Positions 17,184 to 26,268 of a stretch of DNA of 64,000 nt are shown here, one piece after another. Position numbers and translations under genes: made by a program. Within the stretch, counting starts at the first letter, position 1. The number at the start of each line of letters is the position of its first letter. The stretch comes from Alcaligenaceae bacterium. GTDB lineage: Bacteria; Pseudomonadota; Gammaproteobacteria; Burkholderiales; Burkholderiaceae_B. The notes under the pieces are model-generated. The model had not been told where the DNA came from. It was given only the letters and a program-made list of their open reading frames with translations, and did no database searches. Location: contig JACCEP010000001.1 in NCBI GenBank assembly GCA_013416395.1, forward strand, positions 248,001-312,000. Direction: 5' to 3'.

Positions 17184-19295
17184 TCAAAGTCCTATTTGCA
17201 GCGATACAAAAACAGCGCGCTGCTGGCCGGGCGTAAAGTAGCGCTTATCGCTTGTTTTTCGGGCATCAAGCACATACTCGCTCATGGCCGCATAACGTTT
17301 GCCCGTCAAATTGCGACCATCAAGCGCTATACGGTACTTGCCGTCAGGCGCTTCATAGCCCATGGTGAAATTAACAACACCGTAGCCCGACGCCTTCACG
17401 CTGTTGGCCTGATCCACATACCACGCTGATGCCATCTCTATAGCTGGCCCAGCATAAAGCCCGGATGGGTGTCGGTACAGCAGGTTGAACTGCGCCATAT
17501 GGGGTGGCACGCCCGGGATCGCGTTATTGCCATAGACGGCATCATTGGAAAACCGAAAGTGGCTCCATGTGTAGGCGGCGCGCCAATCCAGATGGCCCGG
17601 CAGCCCCGCTGGGCGCCATCGCCCGTGTAAGCCCAACTCAAGACCCACATGTCGTGTCGCTCTGGCATTGTGCGCACGCGCCGGCAAATAGGGGTTTCCA
17701 GCGTCGGCCGCCAGCAGGATCTCATTGCTCACCCACGAATGATAGGCAGCTATCTCCCAGCCCAGATCGTCACCCCCTCCGCGTGTACCCAATTCTGCAG
17801 TCGTGGCACGCTGCGCTTTGAGCAAGCCTTCAAATGTATAAAAATTGAGACTATTAGGCGGCTCATAACTGCGGCTAACATTGGCAAAGGCCTGGGCATT
17901 GGTGGCAACATTCCACACCACTCCCACCCTGGGACTAAGCCCGGAATAGCGTGCTGTTGCATTACCATCAGGAAAATAGGCCGACGCGAGCGGTGCGACG
18001 CGATTTTCAGTGCGTCGCCAGACCCTGCTGGCCTGCGCGCCAAAAATTAATGCCAGATCATGCCGTGCCCAATATGTGTTCTCTGCGAACAACTCCAGAT
18101 TGGCACGCCGCGCTTCCAGCGTAGCCAGATTGGCGCTCAGCGGGAACGGCAGAGGAGCCAGATAGTCTGGCCACGTGGCGGCGTCATGACTACGCCCCTT
18201 GCCAAGGTTGCCGCCCCACACAAACTGGTTATCCCGGCCACCTGGCCGACGGTTGATTTCATGGCGCCATGACACGCCATAATCCGTCGCATCATAGCGA
18301 CTTACAAAACTCGTCCCGGGCGACACAAACTTCGTGCCGGTGTGAAAAGCGCCCAGCGACAAAGAGTCATCGGCACCCAGGTCGATTTCATGTACATAGG
18401 CCGTATGCCAGCGCGGATGCGTGCGTATGCGTGTGTCAGCGGCAACGTGGCCTGCATTGGCCTGCGATGGGTCATGCTGCAACTGCGACCACGTAAGCGG
18501 CCCGGGCATTTCCACCTTGTAAAAGTCGCGTGTCAGGTGCAGACGCCCCCGCGAAGTCGGGCTGAAACGATAGCCTATGTTGCCGTAAAAACGCGATATG
18601 GTCTGGGCTGAATGCTCGCGCGCGCCCTGTGAATGCAGTGCGCTGGCCGATGCGTAGAAATCAAGGCCGTTGTCAAAAGCTTGGCCGATGGTCGCAGCAC
18701 CTTTGGTGTAGCCATGAGTGCCGCCATCCACACGCAGTGTCACTCCCGGGCGCGAATAGCCTGTGGGAGACACGAGATTGATGGCACCGCCTAGTGTCGC
18801 AACCCCCAGGCCCATGGCGTTAGCACCGCGAAACACCTCTATATAGTCAGCCCCTGCCGCGTCGGCATAAATAGAATCACCCAAATCGTCGAGCCTGCCC
18901 AGTGGCAAGCCATCACGCAGCAGGCGCAGGCCACGCACGCCCTCTGAAGACAGGCCCGAGCCGCGTATTGAGACACGGGCACTTTCCTGGCCGGAGCCAC
19001 TGGGCGCGAAAACTCCTGGCACGCCCCACAAGGCATCTGACAAACTCGTTACCGTGCGTTCACGATAAGTTTGTGCATCAATAACCGAGACATTGCCAGG
19101 CAGAGCACGCAACGCCTCGCGCGCGTCGTCAACCGTGATGACTTTCGACATGCGTTCAGGCGTGATTACGATTAAGTCGAGTCGCGACGCCCCCTCGGGC
19201 CCCGTTTCTGCCTGCGCACCCGACATAATAAATTGGCTGGCCGCCACCCAGGCGCAGAGTACGCATACACCTGCAGGCCATTGCTTCATAAACAT
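17184..19295 (-). CDS. TonB-dependent outer-membrane receptor
   Basis: About 703 residues. There is a signal peptide (hydrophobic residues 10-30, ending AQA), then a possible TonB-box region (LDLIVITPERM), the plug domain (ALRALPGNVSVID through RGANAMGLGVATLGGAINLVSP, about residues 65-185), and a 22-strand barrel ending with an aromatic-poor LQIGL. Such receptors import siderophores, cobalamin or other scarce ligands; the plug resembles ferric-siderophore receptors but the ligand cannot be read. The start is uncertain: ATG at 19295 or 19289. No cobalamin riboswitch or convincing Fur box was seen upstream. It is not linked to ABC transporter or ExbBD genes. Confidence 0.92.
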   Translation of the reverse strand: MFMKQWPAGVCVLCAWVAASQFIMSGAQAETGPEGASRLDLIVITPERMSKVITVDDAREALRALPGNVSVIDAQTYRERTVTSLSDALWGVPGVFAPSGSGQESARVSIRGSGLSSEGVRGLRLLRDGLPLGRLDDLGDSIYADAAGADYIEVFRGANAMGLGVATLGGAINLVSPTGYSRPGVTLRVDGGTHGYTKGAATIGQAFDNGLDFYASASALHSQGAREHSAQTISRFYGNIGYRFSPTSRGRLHLTRDFYKVEMPGPLTWSQLQHDPSQANAGHVAADTRIRTHPRWHTAYVHEIDLGADDSLSLGAFHTGTKFVSPGTSFVSRYDATDYGVSWRHEINRRPGGRDNQFVWGGNLGKGRSHDAATWPDYLAPLPFPLSANLATLEARRANLELFAENTYWARHDLALIFGAQASRVWRRTENRVAPLASAYFPDGNATARYSGLSPRVGVVWNVATNAQAFANVSRSYEPPNSLNFYTFEGLLKAQRATTAELGTRGGGDDLGWEIAAYHSWVSNEILLAADAGNPYLPARAHNARATRHVGLELGLHGRWRPAGLPGHLDWRAAYTWSHFRFSNDAVYGNNAIPGVPPHMAQFNLLYRHPSGLYAGPAIEMASAWYVDQANSVKASGYGVVNFTMGYEAPDGKYRIALDGRNLTGKRYAAMSEYVLDARKTSDKRYFTPGQQRAVFVSLQIGL

Positions 19296-19320
19296 TGAAA
19301 CCACTACATTGAAACCACTA
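19293..19320. repeat. 14-bp tandem duplication at the TonB receptor start
   Basis: CATTGAAACCACTA occurs twice head to tail without mismatch (19293-19306 and 19307-19320). On the minus strand each unit carries an ATG, so the duplication adds an extra ATG that is followed at once by TAG. It overlaps the translation initiation region of the receptor gene. Confidence 0.9.
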
Positions 19321-19677
19321 TCCTGTTATTGGTATTTGCCCGCACTGTCGCGTAATGCAACTTCACCGTTCGCGTGCCTGCGTCGTCGGAGTGTCCCAGC
19401 ACCCGCTGCAAACCCAGAAATCTGCCGTCACAAAGTGACCAGGGACTTGTTTCTTGTTGAACCTGTTACAGACCACTATCGCAGCATGTCGGGTTGCCTG
19501 CACAAAGCCTGGATCGATGTATCGCCATCATCCTGACTTTGATGCAAAATAACACTTATTGACACATTATTACAGCAATACCCGTAAAATTGGCTATCAC
19601 CCCACTTTCCGTAGGCGCAGCCATACCCCCACCCCTGCGCTTACAGCCGATAACAGTGACAGGAGAGGCCAAAAGCC
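19321..19677. other. Intergenic region between TonB receptor and histidine kinase genes
   Basis: Divergent promoter region of about 360 bases. A TTGACA hexamer at 19559-19564 with TAAAAT at 19585-19590 (spacing 20, too long for a good sigma70 promoter) is the only promoter-like pair noted for the kinase. No gene, riboswitch or terminator was recognised. Confidence 0.4.
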
Positions 19678-22026
19678 ATGATGCGGTTATTACTGACACG
19701 GCAATTGCTGTGTCTACTGCTTTGCCTGTTGCCCATCGTCCAGGCCTCTGCTGCCGGCCCGCAAGGGGTTCTACACATCACTGACCCAAACTTCGAGCCA
19801 GTAGCGCTCGAATACAACGCTTTAGTGTACGAAGATGCTTCAGCAGCAATGGGTTTTGGCGACATACGACAGTTGTCAGTCGGGACTGAAAAAGGCTTTG
19901 TGCCAATGCAGGGCGATGCCAGCCGAGCCCGTTACTCGCGCTCGGCCTGGTGGCTAAAGCTGACCCTGATCAACGACACCAGCGAGACGTTGCCCATGCG
20001 TTTTGCCGGCGACACGTCAAGTATTACTTATCTGGATTTCTATCAAAGCATGAGCGGCAACAGCTGGTCGCATACACATTCGGGCGAAGCTGTGCCCTTA
20101 TCAGAGCAACCTCTCGGTGTTTTCCGGCGCGAGGCATTCCCATTGGTACTGATGCCCGGCCAGCAAACCACTATTTTTGTCCGTATCCAGAGCGACAAGG
20201 CCCTAATGCTCGCACCGCGGCTTTATTCAGAAAAGAGTTTTACCGCGCATGAAGCCAGCCTGTCATTGTGGAATGGTCTACTTATAGGAGGCCTTCTGGC
20301 CCTGACCGTCGGCACCTTGCATGTCACCGTGTTTTCACGCAGTCGCACATTTGCCTGGCTAACAGCACTCTCGCTGGTGATCGCGCTGTACGAAATGAGC
20401 GGTCGTGGCTATTCAAAGCTGTTTCTATGGCCTGAAAGTACCGACTGGGCTGTGCGCGCCACGCCTGTGTTTGGTTATGCATCGCTGGCGATGTTTCTGA
20501 TTTTTGTAATGAGCGGAGCGCGATTGCTCCAGATAAAACTATCAGGCAAAGCGTGGCTCGTTGCGCTCGTGACCTTCGAGTTGGGCCTTGCGGCGCTGGC
20601 GGCAGCGGGACAAGTGCATATCTCAGTGCGGCTCGGGTACTTCGTCATGGTGGCGCACGCTATCATAACCTTTGTCATTGCGGTCGTGCTGATCAAGCGT
20701 GCGGCACCTGCGGGACGAGTAATGCTGATGGTTACATTGTTCTTCGCATTGCAAACCGCGCTTCGCTTTTCAGGCGACGCCAGCTTTCTGCCCGACTGGG
20801 TCACCATGCTGAACATGAGAGACTCTACCAACAACCCGGTGATTGGCCTGCTTGGTCTTTACATTAACCTGGCATTTCTGGCCGCTTGGATCGTCATCGT
20901 CGCCAAGCAACGCCGCCGGGCCGAGCGGGCACTGCTGGAGCACCGCACACAGGAGAAAAATCGCCTGCAGACAGAGGTGGAACGACAGACGGAAGCGTTA
21001 AACTCTGCGCTGCAATATGCCAATGAAAAGAATCAGCAGAAAACTGAGACGTTAAGCTACATCGGCCATGATCTGCGGGCACCGCTGGCGACCATCGCTG
21101 GGTACGCCCAATTGCTCGATATCGACAAAAAGCCTTCGCAAGCGCAGTACATTCGCGCCATTGAGCGCAGCGCACAATACCAGCTCACACTGATCGACGA
21201 ACTGCTTGATTACGCAAAAAATGAGCTGCACCCCCTCAATCTCAACCCCGAACCCACATCACTCACCTGCCTGCTGGATGATGTCGTCAACTATATGGCC
21301 GCGCTGAGTGCCCAGCACAACAATACTTTCGCCTGCACAGCCATCAGCCCAATTCCGGCACAGATTGTCATTGACCAGCGCAGACTTCTACAGGTGCTGT
21401 TAAACCTGGTGTCAAACGCAGCAAAATTCACCCAGCATGGCCATATTGCCCTTAATCTGAGTGCTGTCGACAATGGGCGCAAACACTGGACACTCACATT
21501 CTCAGTCAGCGACTCTGGAATAGGTATCGCCTCAGATCAACAGACCACCATTTTTTCGGCATTCACCCAGGAAAGATCCAGCTACGGCGGGCTTGGGCTG
21601 GGACTGTTCATTGCTCAACGCATTGTCGAGAACATGGACGGGAAGATATCACTGGACAGTGCCCTTGGCCTCGGAAGTACGTTCAGCTTTAGCATTAAGA
21701 CGCTTGCTGCCGGGGATGCCGTAGCATGGTCGCAGCCCATGCCGTCCGCCGCCAACGTCATCACCGAAAACACAGCAACCACTGAGCATCTCATGTCAAC
21801 GCCTTTGCCACCGGCTTACGAACGCATGACGCTTGCCAAACTTGCACGCGATGGCCAGCTTACTGAAATTGAAGAGTGGCTAATGAATATGCATGCAGCG
21901 CTACCTGATTGCGCGCCTTTTTTTCATCGCATTCAGGACTTGTTGGCTACGCTCGACCTGGAGAAGATTGAGTCACTGGCACTGGCGCCAACTGCACATC
22001 AAGCTCGAAGCGAAGGCGCGGTTTAA
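19678..22026 (+). CDS. Sensor histidine kinase with 7TMR-DISM input module
   Basis: 782 residues. A signal peptide (1-26) is followed by a periplasmic DISM-type beta domain (about 30-195, with ARYSRSAWWLKLTL), seven transmembrane helices (about 200-420), a coiled-coil linker, a HisKA domain with the phospho-acceptor in LSYIGHDLRAPLATIAGYAQLL (near residue 464), and a HATPase domain with N-box LLNLVSNAAKFT, DSGIGI and GGLGLGLFI. About 100 extra C-terminal residues have no recognised domain; there is no receiver. AGGAGAGG precedes the double ATG. No response regulator gene is adjacent, so it is an orphan kinase. Family members sense extracellular carbohydrates or other small ligands; the signal here is unknown. 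Confidence 0.93.
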   Translation: MMRLLLTRQLLCLLLCLLPIVQASAAGPQGVLHITDPNFEPVALEYNALVYEDASAAMGFGDIRQLSVGTEKGFVPMQGDASRARYSRSAWWLKLTLINDTSETLPMRFAGDTSSITYLDFYQSMSGNSWSHTHSGEAVPLSEQPLGVFRREAFPLVLMPGQQTTIFVRIQSDKALMLAPRLYSEKSFTAHEASLSLWNGLLIGGLLALTVGTLHVTVFSRSRTFAWLTALSLVIALYEMSGRGYSKLFLWPESTDWAVRATPVFGYASLAMFLIFVMSGARLLQIKLSGKAWLVALVTFELGLAALAAAGQVHISVRLGYFVMVAHAIITFVIAVVLIKRAAPAGRVMLMVTLFFALQTALRFSGDASFLPDWVTMLNMRDSTNNPVIGLLGLYINLAFLAAWIVIVAKQRRRAERALLEHRTQEKNRLQTEVERQTEALNSALQYANEKNQQKTETLSYIGHDLRAPLATIAGYAQLLDIDKKPSQAQYIRAIERSAQYQLTLIDELLDYAKNELHPLNLNPEPTSLTCLLDDVVNYMAALSAQHNNTFACTAISPIPAQIVIDQRRLLQVLLNLVSNAAKFTQHGHIALNLSAVDNGRKHWTLTFSVSDSGIGIASDQQTTIFSAFTQERSSYGGLGLGLFIAQRIVENMDGKISLDSALGLGSTFSFSIKTLAAGDAVAWSQPMPSAANVITENTATTEHLMSTPLPPAYERMTLAKLARDGQLTEIEEWLMNMHAALPDCAPFFHRIQDLLATLDLEKIESLALAPTAHQARSEGAV

Positions 22027-22029
22027 CGC

Positions 22030-22563
22030 CTAATAACGATAGGTGTACTGCATCTGTATAACCTGAAGCCCAGGATTGGGCTTTTTGATGTTGGCATTGG
22101 AAAAATGCGAGAGTCGCACCCCCAGGCTGCTGGCACTGGACAGCATGACACCTGCACCAACATGACTGCCAAACTGAAGAGCAGTGCTTAGCGCTTTATC
22201 AGCAAACCGCGTGCGCGAGAAGATCGTGGGGCCACTGCCGACCTCAAGGTAAAAGCGGTCTTGCAGCGTCCAGCGCAACATAGGAATCGCATTTAATTGC
22301 CAGACACTAGACGGCGAACGTGCGCCATCAGCATGCCAGTATGCTGCACCCATCTCACCGACCAAATCTAGCCGGCCCCAGTTTCCAGAGAACCGGTGCG
22401 TCCATAAAGACGGTGACACCCAGGCAAGCTCATAACGCTGATAATTGTTGTTTAAGCCGGCCCTCAGGCTAACGCTGCTGGTTTCGGCCCAGGTAGACGA
22501 CACACAGCCAACTGCCAGCACCGCAACCGCGAGCTGCGCACAAATTATTGGTGTTTTTTTCAT
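22030..22563 (-). CDS. pagL: Lipid A 3-O-deacylase (PagL family)
   Basis: A 177-residue outer-membrane beta-barrel enzyme that removes the 3-position acyl chain of lipid A. Seen: a signal peptide (MKKTPIICAQLAVAVLAVG...WAET), alternating barrel strands, and the catalytic His-Ser pair in LSHFSNANIKKPNPG near residues 150-164, with a C-terminal aromatic end YTYRY. Length agrees with PagL. It is convergent with the histidine kinase with only three bases between the stops. Removing a lipid A acyl chain alters outer-membrane permeability and immune recognition in known members. Confidence 0.9.
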   Translation of the reverse strand: MKKTPIICAQLAVAVLAVGCVSSTWAETSSVSLRAGLNNNYQRYELAWVSPSLWTHRFSGNWGRLDLVGEMGAAYWHADGARSPSSVWQLNAIPMLRWTLQDRFYLEVGSGPTIFSRTRFADKALSTALQFGSHVGAGVMLSSASSLGVRLSHFSNANIKKPNPGLQVIQMQYTYRY

Positions 22564-22680
22564 GATGAGTGCCTAGTGGGCGGATGACCCTAAAAGTACT
22601 GTGAGCAAGGCTGCAACAAATTCTAGCAGGGATTGTGAGCAGACACGCGCTTCACAAAGACACCCGGGCTTCTATATGAT

Positions 22681-22721
22681 GGGGCGTTAATTTTCACCCT
22701 AAAACGTTAAAAGAACGCCCC
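22681..22721 (+). promoter_or_regulatory. Inverted repeat upstream of the CoA-transferase gene
   Basis: GGGGCGTT (22681-22688) and AACGCCCC (22714-22721) are perfect 8-base arms around a 25-base AT-rich interior. The interior itself has GTTAA twice. The element lies 36 bases before the ATG at 22758 and could be a leader hairpin or an operator flanking the promoter. Confidence 0.4.
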
Positions 22722-22757
22722 TCCCATTTTTATCAGGGGACATTCCGGAGCATATGC

Positions 22758-23951
22758 ATGAATCAACGACCTCTCGATGGCATTCGTGTCGTCGAAATGG
22801 GCAGCCTGATCGCGGGCCCTTTTGCGGGCAAAACACTGGGCGACTTTGGCGCGGAAGTCATCAAAATAGAACCACCCGAGGGCGGCGACCCATTGCGCTC
22901 ATGGCGTACGCCTGCAGGTGAAACCTCGATGTGGTGGCATGTGCAGGCCCGCAACAAAAAATCACTGGCGCTAGACTTACGCCAAAAAGAAGGGCAAGAC
23001 ATTGCACGCAGGCTCATCCTGGAAGCCGACGTCCTCATCGAAAACTTTCGCCCAGGCACGCTTGAAAAGTGGGGGCTAGACTACGAGACGCTGTCTGCGC
23101 AGAACCCTCGCCTCATCATGCTGCGCATCTCGGGCTACGGCCAAACGGGCCCCATGCGCGATCTGCCAGGATACGGTGTTGTGGCCGAAGCCATGGGCGG
23201 GTTCAGGTATATCACGGGCGAACTAGGCAAAGCGCCGGTGCGGCCAGGCATAAGCATAGGCGATTCATTATCAGCGCTGCATGGTGTTATCGGCATCATG
23301 ATGGCGCTTTACCACCGGGATAACGGCTCAGGCAAGGGGCAAGTCATTGACGTAGCCTTGTATGAGTCAGTATTTAACATGATGGAAGGCGCCGTACCCG
23401 AGTATGACCGGCTGGGCATGGTGCGCGAGCCCGCTGGCAGCGCCATCCAGGGTATCGCGCCCACCAACGCCTACCCTTGTGCTGATGGAAGCTATGTACT
23501 GATCGCGGGCAACGGCGACAGCATTTTCAAACGCTTGATGACGCTCATCAATCGGGATGACCTTGGCAGCGACCCCACCCTAGCCCGCAACCACGGCCGT
23601 GTGGCCGCCATGGCTCAAATCGACGAGGCCATCGCCGTCTGGAGCCGCCAGCACACACTGAACGACGCTCTCTCCTTGCTCGCAAGCGCAGGTGTGCCAG
23701 CAGGAAAAATCTACACGGTAAAAGACATTGTGGAAGACGGGCAGTACCAGGCGCGAGAGATGATCCAGAACATTACTCTTGCGGACGGCTCTGCACTCAA
23801 GGTGCCCGGGGTCGTACCAAAGCTTAGCGCCACGCCGGGAAGCTTTAACAGCGGGGGGCCGGCGCTGGGGGAGCATACCGAGTCGGTATTGGCAGAACTG
23901 GGGTTTGACCAGGATGCCATTGAGCGTCTAAGAAGCGCTGGGGTTATCTGA
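22758..23951 (+). CDS. CaiB/BaiF family CoA-transferase (type III)
   Basis: A 397-residue class III CoA-transferase that moves CoA between carboxylic acids. Seen: an N-terminal DGIRVVEMGSLIAGPFAGKTLGDFGAEVIKIEPP block, the RNKKSLALDLR segment, and ADVLIENFRPGTLEKWGLDYETL. The catalytic aspartate lies in the following region typical of the family (ADVLIEN...), and GYGQTGP appears near residue 130. ATG at 22758 is preceded by GGGGACATTCCGGAG. It stands alone, so donor and acceptor acids are unknown; formyl-, succinyl- or carnitine-type substrates are all known in the family. Confidence 0.93.
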   Translation: MNQRPLDGIRVVEMGSLIAGPFAGKTLGDFGAEVIKIEPPEGGDPLRSWRTPAGETSMWWHVQARNKKSLALDLRQKEGQDIARRLILEADVLIENFRPGTLEKWGLDYETLSAQNPRLIMLRISGYGQTGPMRDLPGYGVVAEAMGGFRYITGELGKAPVRPGISIGDSLSALHGVIGIMMALYHRDNGSGKGQVIDVALYESVFNMMEGAVPEYDRLGMVREPAGSAIQGIAPTNAYPCADGSYVLIAGNGDSIFKRLMTLINRDDLGSDPTLARNHGRVAAMAQIDEAIAVWSRQHTLNDALSLLASAGVPAGKIYTVKDIVEDGQYQAREMIQNITLADGSALKVPGVVPKLSATPGSFNSGGPALGEHTESVLAELGFDQDAIERLRSAGVI

Positions 23952-23978
23952 GCGGCTTGATGTTCGGATGAATAACTG

Positions 23979-24188
23979 AAGTGTGCAGGGCGTTGCTGCT
24001 GCATGCCCGGGCCAGTACCAACGCGTATCGGGCGCCGCTGCTGAATGTCTGGGCCAATATCGAAGCGTACCAGGCGCGGCTGTTGAATGCCCGGGTCAAA
24101 ACTGAAGCGTGCTGGGCGCCGCTGCTGGATGACTGAGCTAACACTGAAGCGTACCGGGCGCCGCCCCTAACTGCCTGAACAATGACCC
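23979..24188. repeat. Five tandem degenerate 42-bp repeats
   Basis: Units at 23979, 24021, 24063, 24105 and 24147, each exactly 42 bases, share AAGCGTnCnGGGCGCCGCTG then CTGnATGnCnGGGCnA. Divergence between units is moderate (roughly 20-40 percent by eye). Because 42 is 14 codons, a minus-strand frame stays open across the array and would encode 14-residue repeats (pattern LAQ.FSSGARYASV), but no ATG with a ribosome site starts it. The array fills the gap between the CoA-transferase and ChaN genes. Confidence 0.85.
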
Positions 24189-24207
24189 TGCATGCAAGGC
24201 GTTGCCG

Positions 24208-25071
24208 CTACGAGGCAGACTGCGACTGAAAACGACGACGCAAAGCTTCACACGGATCTGGGCGGTCGAACGCAGGAACGACCACATCACGGTCATAGTC
24301 TTCGGATGCTGCAGGCGTTTCAGTAAAACCTACAGCAAACACATCTGCGTGCCCCAGCCAACGGGGCACGCCGCTCTGCTTGAGAATATGCCCATTGCCG
24401 GCCAGCAAAACAACTGGCTTGTGACCACCCAGTGATGCCTGGCGCACGATGAAAGCCATAACCGCATCCCGCGCGATCTGCGCCTGCGCCATGCCATTTA
24501 CCATTTGCTCAGGAAGCAAACCGCAATGCCCCTGCTGCACATCACGCTCCTGCATCTGCAGCAGATCAGGTGGTAACGAGGCATCTAAGCCAAGCTCATG
24601 CATGACCTCAGCCGAGAAAACGGAAGAAAAACCATGTTGCATAATGCTGGCGGCGTCGGCGCGAGAAAGATTGGCTGCCAGAATCCGCAGGCCATGCTTT
24701 AACGCCAGATCAATCACCGGTTCGTAGTAAGCCCATTCCCACCCTTTGGCGTCAGGCGCAGCTTTCTGGATTACGCACCTCGCATCGGTGCAGGTTTGCA
24801 TGGCGTCATCCAGACTCGACTGCTGCTGCCGATCAAACTGCTCCATGGCAATCACTGGACGCCAGCCATCGCGCACAGCCTGCTGTAAAGCCTGAGTTCG
24901 TTGACGATGCGCCTGCGCGTTGTCATGCACTTCGCCCAGCAAGACGATGTCATGCACGACAAGCTGTTTAGCCAAATTAGAAGACACGCCCTGCCTGTTG
25001 GGCGCACAGGCGGCAAGCAGGCCACAGGCCAGAACGGCCGTGGCCAGTTTTATTGCATTCGAGATTGCCAT
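24208..25071 (-). CDS. ChaN-family (DUF399) lipoprotein
   Basis: A 287-residue lipoprotein. The signal peptide carries the lipobox LLAAC (Cys about residue 22). The ChaN domain follows with VVHDIVLLGEVHDNAQAH (GEVHDN motif near residue 47), VIAMEQFDRQ, AANLSRADA and VVLLAGNGHILKQSGVPRWL. Campylobacter ChaN binds haem and is iron-regulated; members elsewhere are of unknown role. It is a single gene between the 42-bp repeat array and the acyl-CoA dehydrogenase operon. The ligand here is not established. Confidence 0.9.
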   Translation of the reverse strand: MAISNAIKLATAVLACGLLAACAPNRQGVSSNLAKQLVVHDIVLLGEVHDNAQAHRQRTQALQQAVRDGWRPVIAMEQFDRQQQSSLDDAMQTCTDARCVIQKAAPDAKGWEWAYYEPVIDLALKHGLRILAANLSRADAASIMQHGFSSVFSAEVMHELGLDASLPPDLLQMQERDVQQGHCGLLPEQMVNGMAQAQIARDAVMAFIVRQASLGGHKPVVLLAGNGHILKQSGVPRWLGHADVFAVGFTETPAASEDYDRDVVVPAFDRPDPCEALRRRFQSQSAS

Positions 25072-25219
25072 TACGCACCCAACCCATGGTCATTCACGCC
25101 GCCGCACTGGCAGCGCGGGGCCGTCTGTACCGCCATTTTGCGGCTGAATTTGAGACGGCCTTGCGAAGGTCGAAGTATAGCGCCATGCTGCAACACACAG
25201 GCGCTCCTACATACACATG

Positions 25220-26266
25220 CTAGGAATCAGACAAAGCCCAGATTTGTTCAAGAATCGTATCAGTATCATTATGGCACTGCAAAACGGCTGCACAATGATG
25301 CGCACGTCTTAAATACAGGTGCAGGCCAGATTCCCAGGCAACACCCAAGGCTCCATGGGTCTGAATCGCCTGAGCAGTTGCCGTCGAGGCTTCAAGAACA
25401 AGCAGTTCCGCCATCAGCAAATAGAGCGTCGCATTTTCGGGGCCGAGCTCGTCATCAAGGCGTACACATGCATCATGTAAAACCAACCGGGCATTATCCA
25501 GCGCCATCCAGTTATCCGCGAGCGCATGCTTGACTGCTTGGTTTACGCCTATCGGCTTACCAAACTGCTCACGCTCGCAGGCGTGAGCCACAGCCTTATT
25601 GAGGGCGGCGCTTGAAACACCTAACAACTCGGCAAGCCGCAAAGCTCTACTTCGCCCTTTGTACTGACGCCAGTCACGGGATGTACATGGCAGCTCCCAC
25701 GCAGCATTAACGTGAGCTTCGCCGGGGCGTGTGAGCGACGCGGTAGCAATAAATGGATCAAGCCCTTGCCCGGAATGCCGAGCACGCTGAATTTCAAGAT
25801 GAAGCTGGCCATCTGCCCAGCCGGTGGCCAGCACGTCTTCTTCTGCGCATACATATTCGGCCCAGTTGTCTGGCTCCCCGACCTCTTTGACTGCAATAGC
25901 GCAGTAACGACTGCCATCCAACCAACTCTTGAGCGCATCAAGATTATTGTCTTCGTCCAGCGCCACTTGCGCTAGGAGACCTGCAAACGCCATGGCCTGC
26001 GACACGGGCAAATCCAGCAAGCGTTGGCCCATCTCCTCGGCCATGGCCGCCGCATCAAGTGTCGATAGGCCCAGCCCTCCATGTTCTTCGGGCACCAAGA
26101 CTTGCAGCCAGCCCTGTGCTGCACTATTTCGCCAGCGCAATCCCGCCTCCGTAGTTGCTACGGTGCCCGGACTAAGGCTATTTATGGCCGCCGACGGGTT
26201 CGCCTGCAAAAATCGCCGCACTGATTCCAACAGCAGTTGTTGGTCTTCACTTGCCGCACTGTGCAT
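25220..26266 (-). CDS. Acyl-CoA dehydrogenase, smaller partner
   Basis: A 348-residue acyl-CoA dehydrogenase-like flavoprotein. Seen: an N-terminal helical domain with VPEEHGGLGLSTLDAAAMAEEMGQ, a weakly conserved middle, and a C-terminal helical domain with HACEREQFGKPIGVNQAVKHALAD and AIQTHGALGVAWESGLHLYLRR. It lies beside a full-length paralogue, as in pairs where two ACAD subunits form a heteromer on bulky acyl-CoAs (steroid side chains, terpenoids). ATG at 26266 was chosen because AAAGGAG lies 7 bases before it; GTG at 26272 overlaps the upstream stop but is too close to that site. It is the last gene of the IclR-linked operon. Confidence 0.9.
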   Translation of the reverse strand: MHSAASEDQQLLLESVRRFLQANPSAAINSLSPGTVATTEAGLRWRNSAAQGWLQVLVPEEHGGLGLSTLDAAAMAEEMGQRLLDLPVSQAMAFAGLLAQVALDEDNNLDALKSWLDGSRYCAIAVKEVGEPDNWAEYVCAEEDVLATGWADGQLHLEIQRARHSGQGLDPFIATASLTRPGEAHVNAAWELPCTSRDWRQYKGRSRALRLAELLGVSSAALNKAVAHACEREQFGKPIGVNQAVKHALADNWMALDNARLVLHDACVRLDDELGPENATLYLLMAELLVLEASTATAQAIQTHGALGVAWESGLHLYLRRAHHCAAVLQCHNDTDTILEQIWALSDS

Positions 26267-26268
26267 GC

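Noticed and set aside
19321-19677. Possible cobalamin riboswitch or Fur box controlling the TonB receptor
   Set aside because: Read on the minus strand, no B12-box or GCTGCCCCCGCAACGG-like core and no convincing Fur-type palindrome was found.
23944-24144. A 66-codon minus-strand gene across the 42-bp repeats
   Set aside because: The only starts are GTG inside a repeat with no ribosome site; the open frame follows from the 42-base period.
23979-24188. CRISPR-like array
   Set aside because: The repeats are contiguous with no spacers, degenerate, and no cas genes are present.
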